A DNA stretch of 63,311 nt from the NCBI GenBank assembly GCA_001778375.1, contig MFGV01000086.1, positions 1 to 63,311 of the forward strand. Reading direction: 5' to 3'. Made by a program: the position numbers and the translations under genes. Positions 41,364 through 49,914 of the stretch are shown piece after piece. Under the pieces are notes generated by a model. It saw only the letters and a list, made by a program, of their open reading frames with translations, was not told the origin of the DNA and searched no databases. How positions within the stretch are numbered: the first letter of the stretch is position 1; each line of letters opens with the position of its first letter. Source of the DNA: Candidatus Firestonebacteria bacterium RIFOXYD2_FULL_39_29. Its GTDB lineage: Bacteria > Oederibacteriota > D2-FULL-39-29.

Positions 41364-43076
41364 ATGACGGTTTCAATGAAAAAGAAACTGGCTCAGATGC
41401 TTGTTGATGAGGAAATCATAACGGATGCCCAGCTTCAAGAGTCTCTTAAAGAGTCCAAAGCTCAGAATATTCGATTAGAACAGGCAATAGTAAAACTGGG
41501 ATACATTACCGATGACGTTATTATGGCGTTCATGGGTACGCAGATGGGAATACCTACCGTAAACTTGAGTGATCAGGGTGATATTGACCCCAATATTGTT
41601 AAGCTCATTCCTGAAAATGTTTGTCAGAGGCAAATCCTCGTAGCGATTGCTAAAAAAGGCAATAATCTTACGGTTGCCATGTCCGATCCTTTAAATGTTT
41701 CCGCAATTGATGATATTCGCTTAATGACCGGTTTTGAAGTGACTCCGGTGCTCGCCAGTGAAAATGAAATTAAGGCGATGATTCAGAAGATGTTCAGTAA
41801 TACCTCTGCGGAAATGGAAGAAGCGATGAAGGACCTTGAGAATGTGGAAGATGTAGAGGTTGTCGCAGCTGAAGATGAAATAGATGCCGCCAAGCTGGCA
41901 GCGGCTTCCGAAGATGCGCCTATTGTAAAACTTGTTAATGCGATGTTAAGCCGGGCTATTGAAGAAAAGGCGTCTGATATTCACCTTGAAATTTACGAAA
42001 AAATCACCAGAATGCGGTACCGAATTGACGGAGTGCTTCATGAAAGACCTGCGCCGCCCCGGAAAATATATGCAGCTTTGGTTTCCCGTATAAAAATTAT
42101 TTCTGAACTTGATATTGCGGAAAGAAGAAAACCGCAAGACGGTCGTTGTAAAATAAAGGTCTCCGGTAAAGAAGTGGATATGCGTGTTTCCGTTCTCCCA
42201 ACCGGCTTTGGGGAGAAGGTGGTTATCCGTGTTCTTGATACGACCAACTTGCAGCTGGATCTTGCGCAGCTTGGTTTTGAACCGGATATTTTGCAGCTTT
42301 ATAAAAAGAATGTTGATGCCCCTTATGGCATGATACTGGTAACGGGACCTACCGGTTCAGGTAAATCCGTAACACTTTTCTCTACGCTGGCGCTACTCAA
42401 CTATCCAGATGTAAATATAGTGACTATAGAAGATCCTATAGAGTTTGTTACGCAGGGCGTTAATCAGGTCATGGTAAATAATAAAGCCGGTCTTAATTTT
42501 GCAAGCGGTCTGAAATCTTTCCTCCGTCAGGATCCGGATATTATTCTGGTCGGTGAAATCAGAGACTCTGAAACTGCTCTTATCGCTATTAATGCAGCGC
42601 TTACCGGTCACCTGGTTCTCTCAACTTTACATACCAATGATGCGCCTCAAGCCACTACCCGGCTAAACAATATGGGTGTTGAGCCGTTCCTTATTACTTC
42701 TTCGCTTATAATGGTTATTGCCCAGCGTCTTGTCAGAAAAATATGTCCAAAGTGTAAAGAAGCCTATGAGGTTTCCCCTGAGGTTCTGGAGGATTTAAAT
42801 ATCAGACCTGCGGATGGTGAGAAGGTTGTCTTTTACCGGGGTTTAGGTTGTCCCAATTGCGCAAATACAGGATACAAAGGCAGGGCGGCTATTTATGAAG
42901 TTATGGTAATGAATGATGAGATAAGAAAACTTATTCTAAAACGTGCTTCAGGTACGGATATTAAAAAAATTGCTATTGAAACAGGTATGATTACTCTTAG
43001 AGAAGCGGGAATCAGAAAAGTAAGAGCCGGAGGTACCAGCATTGAAGAGTTACTCCGGACGACTTCAGCAGATTAA
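41364..43076 (+). CDS. pilB: Type IV pilus assembly ATPase PilB/GspE
   Basis: A 570-residue secretion ATPase that powers pilus extension. The N-terminal MshEN domain (about 1-150) includes LGYITDDVIMAFMGTQMGIP. The catalytic half has Walker A GPTGSGKS near 328, the Asp box ITIEDPIEF (VTIEDPIEF here), the Walker B/His box and a zinc-binding CPKC...CPNC pair (near 457 and 491). It is followed by pilT and pilC with gaps of 9 and 8 nt. Confidence 0.95.
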   Translation: MTVSMKKKLAQMLVDEEIITDAQLQESLKESKAQNIRLEQAIVKLGYITDDVIMAFMGTQMGIPTVNLSDQGDIDPNIVKLIPENVCQRQILVAIAKKGNNLTVAMSDPLNVSAIDDIRLMTGFEVTPVLASENEIKAMIQKMFSNTSAEMEEAMKDLENVEDVEVVAAEDEIDAAKLAAASEDAPIVKLVNAMLSRAIEEKASDIHLEIYEKITRMRYRIDGVLHERPAPPRKIYAALVSRIKIISELDIAERRKPQDGRCKIKVSGKEVDMRVSVLPTGFGEKVVIRVLDTTNLQLDLAQLGFEPDILQLYKKNVDAPYGMILVTGPTGSGKSVTLFSTLALLNYPDVNIVTIEDPIEFVTQGVNQVMVNNKAGLNFASGLKSFLRQDPDIILVGEIRDSETALIAINAALTGHLVLSTLHTNDAPQATTRLNNMGVEPFLITSSLIMVIAQRLVRKICPKCKEAYEVSPEVLEDLNIRPADGEKVVFYRGLGCPNCANTGYKGRAAIYEVMVMNDEIRKLILKRASGTDIKKIAIETGMITLREAGIRKVRAGGTSIEELLRTTSAD

Positions 43077-43085
43077 GGGGGCATA

Positions 43086-44156
43086 ATGGCATCAGCAACG
43101 ATTAATGACTTACTGAGATTGTTATTCGAAAAAAATGCATCGGATTTGCACCTTACTTCAGGTTCTCCACCGGTACTCAGGATTGACGGTGATATTATAC
43201 CTACCGAATTAGATAAACTTACTCCGGAGAGCTGTCAGGAATTGATATATGGCGTGCTTACGGACGATCAAAAGGAAAAATTTGAGAAGGAAAACGAACT
43301 TGATCTGGCCTTTGGTGTAAAAGGACTGGGTCGGGTCAGAATGAATGTTTTCAGACAAAGAGGTGCGGTTGCGACTGTGCTTCGTAACATTCCTTCCAGG
43401 ATACCGACTTTTGAGGAGCTGGGTTTGCCGGAAGTCGTTACTAATACTGTGGTAAAACTTCCCAAAGGTCTGGTTTTAGTCACCGGTCCTACCGGTTCCG
43501 GAAAATCCACTACTATTGCTTCTATTATTGATTTTATTAACGGGGATAGAAAAGGGCATATCATTACTATTGAAGATCCTATAGAATATGTTTATCATCA
43601 CAAAAATTGTATCGTTAATCAGAGAGAGATTGGGGTTGATACTCCGAATTTTACGTCAGCGCTAAGACATATATTAAGGCAGGATCCTGACGTTATAGTA
43701 ATAGGAGAAATGAGAGATTTGGAAACTATTCAAGCGGCTCTGACTATAGGGGAAACCGGTCACCTGGTTTTTGGTACGCTTCATACTACGGATGCTGTTC
43801 AGTCTATAAACCGTATCATAGATGTATTTCCGCCGCATCAACAGCAGCAAATAAGGACCCAGATTTCTTTTGTGCTCCAGGCGGTGCTTTCCCAGTCCCT
43901 GCTTCCAAAAGCGTATTCCGGCGGACGTGTGGCAGCCATAGAAGTTATGATGCCCAACTCAGCAATTCGTAACTTAATTCGCGAGGATAAAGTACACCAG
44001 GTCTATTCTACCATGCAGACTTCCGGTGAATCCGGTATGCAGACTTTAAATCAGGCGTTATTTAATCTTTATCAAAAGCAAATGGTAACGTATAATGAAA
44101 TAATGCTTGCTTCTACGGATATAAAAGATCTGCAGAGAATGGTCAAAGGTGTATAG
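43086..44156 (+). CDS. pilT: Twitching motility ATPase PilT
   Basis: A 356-residue retraction ATPase for type IV pili. The N-terminal block MASATINDLLRLLFEKNASD begins the PAS-like domain; Walker A is GPTGSGKST, with ITIEDPIEYVY, REIGVDTPNFTSALRHILRQDPDVI and GHLVFGTLHTTDA as further PilT signatures. The AIRNLIREDK motif, required for retraction in known PilT proteins, is intact. Confidence 0.96.
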   Translation: MASATINDLLRLLFEKNASDLHLTSGSPPVLRIDGDIIPTELDKLTPESCQELIYGVLTDDQKEKFEKENELDLAFGVKGLGRVRMNVFRQRGAVATVLRNIPSRIPTFEELGLPEVVTNTVVKLPKGLVLVTGPTGSGKSTTIASIIDFINGDRKGHIITIEDPIEYVYHHKNCIVNQREIGVDTPNFTSALRHILRQDPDVIVIGEMRDLETIQAALTIGETGHLVFGTLHTTDAVQSINRIIDVFPPHQQQQIRTQISFVLQAVLSQSLLPKAYSGGRVAAIEVMMPNSAIRNLIREDKVHQVYSTMQTSGESGMQTLNQALFNLYQKQMVTYNEIMLASTDIKDLQRMVKGV

Positions 44157-44164
44157 GAGAAACG

Positions 44165-45379
44165 ATGGCGGTATTTAACTATAGGGCAAAAAGTGCAACC
44201 GGCGCGCAGGTTACCGGTGTAATGGACGCCGATAACGAAAAGGTACTTGCGGCCAAATTAAAAGCTCAAAAGCTTACTTTACTTTCAGCTACTCCGGAAA
44301 AGAAAAAAAAGCTTGCAGGAAGAGGCGGTAAGGTAACGGTAAAAGACTTGAGTGTTTTTGCCAGACAATTTGCCACTATGATTTCTGCCGGTGTTCCGGT
44401 GTTGCAGTCTTTGAACATTATATATGATCAGGTTGAGAGCCGGAAATTAAAAGAGTGCATAGGTAAAATAAGGGATGATATCGGACAGGGGCAGACTCTT
44501 TCAGATTCTCTCGGAAAACATCCTGATATCTTTTCCAGTCTTTTTGTAAATATGGTAAAAGCAGGTGAAACCGGAGGTATTCTGGACGGAATACTTCAGA
44601 GGCTTTCTACTTACCTTGAAAAAGCAGATAACTTGAAGAGAAAAGTAAAATCAGCCATGACGTATCCTGTAATGGTGCTTGCTGTGGCTATTGGTGTTAC
44701 CGTCTTTCTTATGGTTGCGGTTATTCCGAGCTTTAAGTCTACCTTTGACAGCTTTGGTAAGCAATTACCGGCCCCGACTCTGGCGGTTATCGCAATCTCT
44801 GATTTTTTACAGGCTTTTTTTAAACCTCCGCAGGTATTTATTGAAGCTGTGATCATCGGCGTGGGTGTCTATTTTCTAAGAAGGTATTTAAAGACAAGAG
44901 CCGGTATGTTAATGTGGCACGGCATACAATTAAAGGCTCCCATGTTTGGTATCCTCGTGAAGAAAGTCGCAGTTGCAAAATTCGCGCGGACTCTCGGTAC
45001 GCTTATTAAATCCGGTGTTGCTATCCTTGAAGCTCTGGAAATAACAGCCAAGACCTCCGGCAATCTTGTAGTGGAAGAGGCCATCTTCAAGGCCAGGGCG
45101 GCTATACGGGAAGGTGAAAACATAACAGGACCTTTAAAGGACGCGGGGATCTTTCCTCCTATGATTATACAGATGGTTTCCGTCGGTGAAGAGACAGGTA
45201 CTATTGATGACATGCTGATAAGATGTGCTGATTTCTATGATGACGAAGTTGATACTGCTGTAGGTGGTTTAACTTCTATGCTGGAACCTCTGATCATGGC
45301 GTTTCTAGGAATTGTAATCGGAGGTATTGTTGTTGCCATGTTTATGCCCATGTTCTCCATGAGTGACGCTGTAGGTTGA
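44165..45379 (+). CDS. pilC: Type IV pilus inner-membrane platform protein PilC
   Basis: A 404-residue polytopic platform protein (T2SSF domain twice). KDLSVFARQFATMISAGVPVLQSL and, in the second half, VAKFARTLGTLIKSGVAILEALE are the paired cytoplasmic domains. Three membrane segments are seen. It interacts with PilB and PilT. No pilin, pilM-Q or prepilin peptidase gene is in the window, so the rest of the machine lies elsewhere. Confidence 0.95.
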   Translation: MAVFNYRAKSATGAQVTGVMDADNEKVLAAKLKAQKLTLLSATPEKKKKLAGRGGKVTVKDLSVFARQFATMISAGVPVLQSLNIIYDQVESRKLKECIGKIRDDIGQGQTLSDSLGKHPDIFSSLFVNMVKAGETGGILDGILQRLSTYLEKADNLKRKVKSAMTYPVMVLAVAIGVTVFLMVAVIPSFKSTFDSFGKQLPAPTLAVIAISDFLQAFFKPPQVFIEAVIIGVGVYFLRRYLKTRAGMLMWHGIQLKAPMFGILVKKVAVAKFARTLGTLIKSGVAILEALEITAKTSGNLVVEEAIFKARAAIREGENITGPLKDAGIFPPMIIQMVSVGEETGTIDDMLIRCADFYDDEVDTAVGGLTSMLEPLIMAFLGIVIGGIVVAMFMPMFSMSDAVG

Positions 45380-45398
45380 AAAAAAAGAAAGGTATTAT

Positions 45399-46400
45399 AT
45401 GAATTCGAGTTCGAAAATTATTAAACAAGACCTTGATTTGATAAATGAGAAACTGCTTTCTATTGCTCTTAGTGTGGAAAAGTTTGTCCCTGGAATAAAA
45501 CGGCAACTATTCAGCGGAGGGAAAAAACTTCGTCCTTCTCTGCTTATGATGGCCTATAGAGTTGTTAATTCCAAAGATAAAATGAAATATTTAAAACAAG
45601 CTCTTGATTTTGCCGCAGTCATAGAAATGCTGCATAATGCTTCCCTTTTACATGACGATGTGATAGAAAGTGCCCCCTTGCGAAGAGGAAAAGAGACTCT
45701 TAACTCCCTTTATGGCAATAAAAAAGCTGTGCTTGCGGGAGATCTTCTGACTGCGTTTTCAGTTTCCCTGCTCTATGGTTTGGAAAATTCAAAAATTGTG
45801 GAAAAGTCCCTGAAAATTTACGGTGATGCCGCAAAAAAACTGGTTGAAGGCGAAATCGAAGAGGTTACCGGACTTTTTAAAACTTCTATTACTGAGAAAG
45901 AATACTTTAGGGTCATAACAGGAAAGACGGCGGTACTTTTTATGGCAGCGTGTGAAACGGGAGCCGTCCTGGCCGGAGCAAACAAAGAACAGGCTAAAGC
46001 CATGAGAACATATGGAAGTAACCTGGGGATTGCATTTCAGATAATGGATGATATTTTAGATTATACAGCAAAGGAAGAGGTGCTTGGAAAACCGGTGGCC
46101 TCGGATTTACTGGAAGGTAAACTTACTTTGCCTGTAATATACGTCTTAAAAAGCGCGAATAAAATCGAACGGCTGAAAATAATAAGTATAATTGCAAAAA
46201 TCAGAAAAGGCAAGAAAGAAAAAGCAGATATTACTTATGTTTCAGGGCTGCTAAAAAAATACTCTTCTCTTGAAAAATCCTACTTGAAAGCTAAAATATT
46301 TGTAAAAAAAGCAACGTTTTCTTTGGAGAAACTGCCGCAAAATGAATTCAAAGAAGCCCTTATTAAAATGGCGGAGTTCTCAATAGAGCGGAATTATTAG
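45399..46400 (+). CDS. Polyprenyl diphosphate synthase
   Basis: A 333-residue trans-isoprenyl diphosphate synthase (IspA/IspB type) making a linear C15-C50 prenyl diphosphate for quinones or lipid carriers. The substrate motif SGGKKLRPSLL and the second Asp-rich motif MDDILDYTA are standard. The first Asp-rich motif reads HDDVIESAPLRRG: DDxxE instead of DDxxD. Chain length cannot be read with confidence. Confidence 0.9.
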   Translation: MNSSSKIIKQDLDLINEKLLSIALSVEKFVPGIKRQLFSGGKKLRPSLLMMAYRVVNSKDKMKYLKQALDFAAVIEMLHNASLLHDDVIESAPLRRGKETLNSLYGNKKAVLAGDLLTAFSVSLLYGLENSKIVEKSLKIYGDAAKKLVEGEIEEVTGLFKTSITEKEYFRVITGKTAVLFMAACETGAVLAGANKEQAKAMRTYGSNLGIAFQIMDDILDYTAKEEVLGKPVASDLLEGKLTLPVIYVLKSANKIERLKIISIIAKIRKGKKEKADITYVSGLLKKYSSLEKSYLKAKIFVKKATFSLEKLPQNEFKEALIKMAEFSIERNY

Positions 46401-46479
46401 AGAAGAATAAATTACCCCCAACCGGTACCTTCCCCCTATGAAAATCAGGGGGAAGAGAGTTAATGTAAGGAGAAAGAAG

Positions 46480-47649
46480 ATGGATATTAAAGCAAAGCTT
46501 AACCTGAATGTGATAAATGCGCCTATGTCCGGAATTAGAAAAATATCGGATATGGTAATGCAGATGAAAGATGTAGTAAGGATGGATCTTGGAGAACCGG
46601 ATTTTGATGTTCCTGAGCATATTAAAGAAGCAGCGATCAAGGCTATAAAGGATGGTTTTTCACATTATACGCCCGGTCCGGGAATTATGGAACTTAGAAA
46701 AGCGGCGGCGGTCAAATTTAAATCTGAAAATGGACTGGATTATGATCCTGAAACCGAGATTACCGTAACACAGGGTGGTATCGGAGCGATATTTTCCGCG
46801 CTGCAGACAATGGTTAATCCGGGCGATGAAGTAATTGTTTCTGATCCTGTGTGGCCTGTGTATCTGGGGGTCCTTGGTATTTTGGAGGCCAAACCGGTTT
46901 TTGTTACCATTAAAGAAAAAAACGGTTTTAATATGATGCCGGATGAAGTAAAAGCGAAGATAACCTCTAAGACCAAAGTGATAGTGATAAACAGCCCGAA
47001 TAATCCGACCGGCGGAGTGATGACGGAATCCAATCTGAAAGCCATCGCCAAGCTTGCGGCGGAAAGAGGCATATTTGTTTTGTCCGATGAGTCCTATGAA
47101 AAACTTATCTTGGGAAAAACGAAGCATCTTTCTATCGGTTCTCTCCCGGGGATGCGTGACCTGACCGTTACGCAGTTCACCCTATCCAAGACGTATGCTA
47201 TGACCGGTTGGAGGATAGGTTTTGCCGTAGCCCCCAAGGAAATTTCCGCAGGCCTTCGCAAGGTATCGCTCTACACTATTACGCATGCCAACTCCGTAGC
47301 GCAGAAAGCCGCGGTCGCCGCGCTTACCGGCCCGCAGGATTGCGTTGCGAAGATGGTGGAAGCGTTCAGGGGCAGAGCAAAAATAATATCGGAAGGTCTT
47401 AATGCCACCGATAAGATCTCCTGCATACAGCCGGAAGGTGCTTTTTACGCATTTGCTAACATCTCAAAATTAAATATGAAATCCGAGGACTTTGTTTTAA
47501 AGATGATAAAAGAAGCCCGTGTTTCTGCCGTTAACGGTTCATCCTTCGGCGAGAGTGGCGAGGGTTTCGTCCGTTTCTGCTTTGCCAATTCAGATGAAAA
47601 TATTAAAGAAGCCGTTAAGAGAATCAGTGCTTTTGTGAAAACATTGTAA
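46480..47649 (+). CDS. Class I aminotransferase (aspartate aminotransferase-like)
   Basis: A 389-residue fold type I PLP enzyme of subgroup I-gamma. AAGGAGA (46467-46473) selects this ATG over an in-frame upstream one. Motifs: MDLGEPDFDVPEHIKEAA, HYTPGPGIMELRKAAA, INSPNNPTGGV, LSDESYEKLI, the PLP lysine in FTLSKTYAMTGWRIGF and a C-terminal VRFCFANSDENI. The subgroup covers aspartate, prephenate and other transaminases; the exact substrate is not clear. A stretch near 47200-47400 is richer in GC than its surroundings. Confidence 0.9.
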   Translation: MDIKAKLNLNVINAPMSGIRKISDMVMQMKDVVRMDLGEPDFDVPEHIKEAAIKAIKDGFSHYTPGPGIMELRKAAAVKFKSENGLDYDPETEITVTQGGIGAIFSALQTMVNPGDEVIVSDPVWPVYLGVLGILEAKPVFVTIKEKNGFNMMPDEVKAKITSKTKVIVINSPNNPTGGVMTESNLKAIAKLAAERGIFVLSDESYEKLILGKTKHLSIGSLPGMRDLTVTQFTLSKTYAMTGWRIGFAVAPKEISAGLRKVSLYTITHANSVAQKAAVAALTGPQDCVAKMVEAFRGRAKIISEGLNATDKISCIQPEGAFYAFANISKLNMKSEDFVLKMIKEARVSAVNGSSFGESGEGFVRFCFANSDENIKEAVKRISAFVKTL

Positions 47650-47652
47650 ACT

Positions 47653-47796
47653 AAGTACAAATGACTAATGACTAGTGACTATATAAGGAAGCGGAAAAAT
47701 GCGCCGCGAGATTATTAAAAAAGAAATAAATTATGAGGCGGGAGATGTTTTCCGCCAACGATAAATAGTCCTTAGTCACTAGTACTTAGTCATTTT
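47653..47796. repeat. Inverted-repeat element, 'tgactaagta' family, copy E
   Basis: The left arm 47653-47688 (aagtacaaatgactaatgac, then tagtgactatataagg) mirrors the right arm 47764-47796 (aaatagtccttagtcactag, then tacttagtcattt). The hairpin GGCGG-gagatgttttCCGCC is at 47737-47756. The right arm abuts the tatA ribosome site, as copy B abuts that of the DJ-1 gene. Confidence 0.75.
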
Positions 47797-47812
47797 CTTA
47801 AGGAGGAATTTT

Positions 47813-47983
47813 ATGAATATAGGTTTACCGGAGTTAATACTAATACTTGTTATTGCTCTTTTGATCTTTGGCGCGGGAAAACTTCCGGAGGTTGGAAGGT
47901 CTCTCGGCAAGTCAATAAAAGAGTTTAAGAGCGGAATGAAAGATGAAGATACCGGTTCTAAAGAAAAAAAAGGCAAAAAATAG
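47813..47983 (+). CDS. tatA: Sec-independent translocase subunit TatA
   Basis: A 56-residue TatA/E-type protein: short N-terminal membrane helix ([19 protein letters not shown]), the hinge [20 protein letters not shown], which begins the amphipathic helix, and a charged tail. AAGGAGGA at 47800-47807 is well placed. It would form the pore of the twin-arginine pathway; no tatC is in the window. Confidence 0.95.
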   Translation: MNIGLPELILILVIALLIFGAGKLPEVGRSLGKSIKEFKSGMKDEDTGSKEKKGKK

Positions 47984-48038
47984 ACTCGATCTCCGTTTTT
48001 GACGGGAATATATTGGGCTTTAAGTTGATGGTGAATTC

Positions 48039-48047
48039 TGGTACAAT
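48039..48047 (+). promoter_or_regulatory. Extended -10 promoter of the transaldolase gene
   Basis: TGGTACAAT (TGn plus TACAAT at 48042-48047) lies 33 nt before the ATG; a weak TTTAAG at 48020-48025 is 16 nt upstream. Confidence 0.4.
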
Positions 48048-48080
48048 GGATATCTGTAAAATATTGAGCGGAGGACGAGT

Positions 48081-48725
48081 ATGCAAATATACCTTGACAC
48101 AGCAAATGTTAGCGAAATAAAGGAATATGTCGAACTCGGGCTTTGCGACGGGGTTACGACCAACCCTTCCATATTAGCAAAAGAAGGTAAAGATATAGTA
48201 ACGGCGATCAGTGCAATCGCGAAGGTTGTTTCAGGACCTATTAATGTTGAACCAATAGCGACTGATTTTGACGGTATAATAAAAGAGGCTGAAGAATACT
48301 CGAAGATAGGAAATAACATCGTTATAAAACTACCGATGATAAAAGAAGGTTTAAAAGCTGCAGGTGTTCTAAAAAAGAAGAAGATCATGACAAGCATTAC
48401 TCTTGTTTTTTCTCCTTCACAGGCTTTGATTGCAGCGAAGGCAGGCGCAGACTTTGTAATACCCTTTGTGGGACGGGTTGATGACGGAGGGGCTTGCGGC
48501 ACTGATATGGTGGCTCAAATCGCCCGGATATATTCCAACTATGATATTAAGACAAAGATTCTTGCGGCAAGTATTAGAGTGCCAATGCATGTTATTGATC
48601 TGGCACTTGCCGGAGTTGATATTGTAAGTGTTCCGAAGTCAGTGCTTGAAGTTATGATAAAACATCCTTATACTGATGCCGGAATAAAAAAGTTCCTTGA
48701 AGATTGGAATAAAAAGAAGACCTGA
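48081..48725 (+). CDS. tal: Transaldolase (TalC/fructose-6-phosphate aldolase type)
   Basis: A 214-residue single-domain class I aldolase of the pentose phosphate pathway. Short transaldolases begin MQIYLDTANVSEI, as here. CDGVTTNPSIL and the Schiff-base Lys83 in NIVIKLPMI are present, and VIPFVGRVDDGG follows. Short-form enzymes include both transaldolase and fructose-6-phosphate aldolase; the two are hard to separate by sequence reading alone. GGAGGA precedes the ATG. Confidence 0.92.
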   Translation: MQIYLDTANVSEIKEYVELGLCDGVTTNPSILAKEGKDIVTAISAIAKVVSGPINVEPIATDFDGIIKEAEEYSKIGNNIVIKLPMIKEGLKAAGVLKKKKIMTSITLVFSPSQALIAAKAGADFVIPFVGRVDDGGACGTDMVAQIARIYSNYDIKTKILAASIRVPMHVIDLALAGVDIVSVPKSVLEVMIKHPYTDAGIKKFLEDWNKKKT

Positions 48726-48740
48726 TTGAACGGGGGTTTA

Positions 48741-49445
48741 ATGCTTAAAAATGATCTGGAAATATTACTTAGGGTTCAAGATTTAGATACAAAGATAGAT
48801 GATATAGAGGCAAGCAAAGCTGATATACCAAAGCAGCTTGGGGGGCAACAGGCTGCCCTAGCTGCGGCGCAATCGGCGCTTGCGGCGGTGAAGAGAAGCA
48901 GTGATGATCTTTTAAAGGGAAGGAAACTACAAGAACTTGAACTTGCGGCTAAAAATGCAGAGATTAAAAAGCTTCAGGAACAGCAGTATGCAGTGAAAGA
49001 TAATAATTCTTATGCTGCGATCAAGCATGAGATCCAGACCAGAACGGAAGAAGCCGGAAAATTAGAAGAAAATATTATCACGGCAATGGTTGCTGATGAT
49101 GACTACAAGAAAAAGGTGCTTGAAAGTGCTGATGCTGTAAAAGATGAAGAAACGAAATTAAAACAACTTGAAGCAAAATGTGTGGAAGACGGAATAAAAC
49201 TGGACGCAGATATCGAAATTGTGAAAAAGCAGAGAAATGAAGAAGCTGCTAAAGTGGAAAATTCCGGATTACTCAAAAAATATGAAGAAGTAAGAGCTAA
49301 TGTCGGAGGAAAAGGCATTGCGAAGGTAGAAGGCAGCAGTTGTCAAGGTTGTTATATGAACCTCCGACCCCAGGAAGCAATAGAAGTAAAGAAATTTGAA
49401 AAAGTAATACTCTGCGAAACTTGCGGAAGAATTTTACACGGTTAA
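48741..49445 (+). CDS. Coiled-coil protein with C-terminal zinc ribbon (C4-type, zf-RING_7)
   Basis: A 234-residue protein of the family often annotated as 'C4-type zinc ribbon domain'. About 170 residues of heptad-rich coiled coil (EILLRVQDLDTKIDDIEASK at the start) are followed by CQGCYMNLRPQEAIEV and ILCETCGRILHG, giving four zinc-binding Cys. Structures of relatives suggest nucleic-acid binding. GGGGG at 48732-48736 supports the ATG at 48741 over an upstream TTG. It directly precedes rnpB. Confidence 0.85.
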   Translation: MLKNDLEILLRVQDLDTKIDDIEASKADIPKQLGGQQAALAAAQSALAAVKRSSDDLLKGRKLQELELAAKNAEIKKLQEQQYAVKDNNSYAAIKHEIQTRTEEAGKLEENIITAMVADDDYKKKVLESADAVKDEETKLKQLEAKCVEDGIKLDADIEIVKKQRNEEAAKVENSGLLKKYEEVRANVGGKGIAKVEGSSCQGCYMNLRPQEAIEVKKFEKVILCETCGRILHG

Positions 49446-49454
49446 AAAATTAGA

Positions 49455-49868
49455 TTGGTACCGGCGCGAATAGCCGCTTTTGCTTTTGCAGAAGAGGAAA
49501 GTCCGAACTCCAGAAGGCCAAGATGCCGCGTAACTCGCGGGACCTGTGCCGTAACGGGACAGGGACGGAAAGTGCCACAGAAAACAGACTTCCTGAATCA
49601 TGGGTTAGGGTGTGGTCTTGCCCTGTACCCGAATCCGCTTTGGCGGATGAGTGGTTCAGGGGATGGTGAAAAGGCGGGGTAAGAGCCCACCGGCCGCCGG
49701 GTAACCGGCGAGTGCATGGCAAACCCCATCCGGAGCAAGGCCAAATAGGGGGAAGTCAATAAAGTGGTGCCGCTTGTTTCCCCGGGTAGGCCGCAAGAGG
49801 TATTGGGTAACCAATATCCTTAGAGAAATGGCTATAAGAACAGAATTCGGCTTATGGCCCGGTTCCAA
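49455..49868 (+). ncRNA. rnpB: RNase P RNA, class A
   Basis: The catalytic RNA of RNase P. The universal block GAGGAAAGTCCG lies at 49493-49504, with GGTGAAAAGGCGGGGTAAGAG and, near the 3' side, GCATGGCAAACCCC, then CCGGAGCAAGGCCAAATAGG. The 5' and 3' ends pair as stem P1 (49455-49464 with about 49859-49868). A hairpin ATCCGC-tttg-GCGGAT at 49632-49647 sits in the P7-P10 region and looks like an added arm. Frames read across this region are not genes. It ends in a strong terminator. Confidence 0.95.
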
Positions 49869-49872
49869 ATAT

Positions 49873-49911
49873 GACCCCGCTTGGGTAAACCCAATGCGGG
49901 GTCTTTTTTTT
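49873..49911 (+). terminator. Rho-independent terminator of rnpB
   Basis: GACCCCGC (49873-49880) pairs with GCGGGGTC (49896-49903), with an inner TTGGG/CCCAA stem, followed by eight T. It lies between convergent rnpB and bipA and could stop transcripts from both sides, though the T-tract favours the + strand. Confidence 0.92.
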
Positions 49912-49914
49912 GTT

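Noticed and set aside
49450-49910. Reading frames of 70-90 codons on both strands
   Set aside because: They lie within the RNase P RNA gene, whose conserved blocks and end pairing are clear; none resembles a protein.
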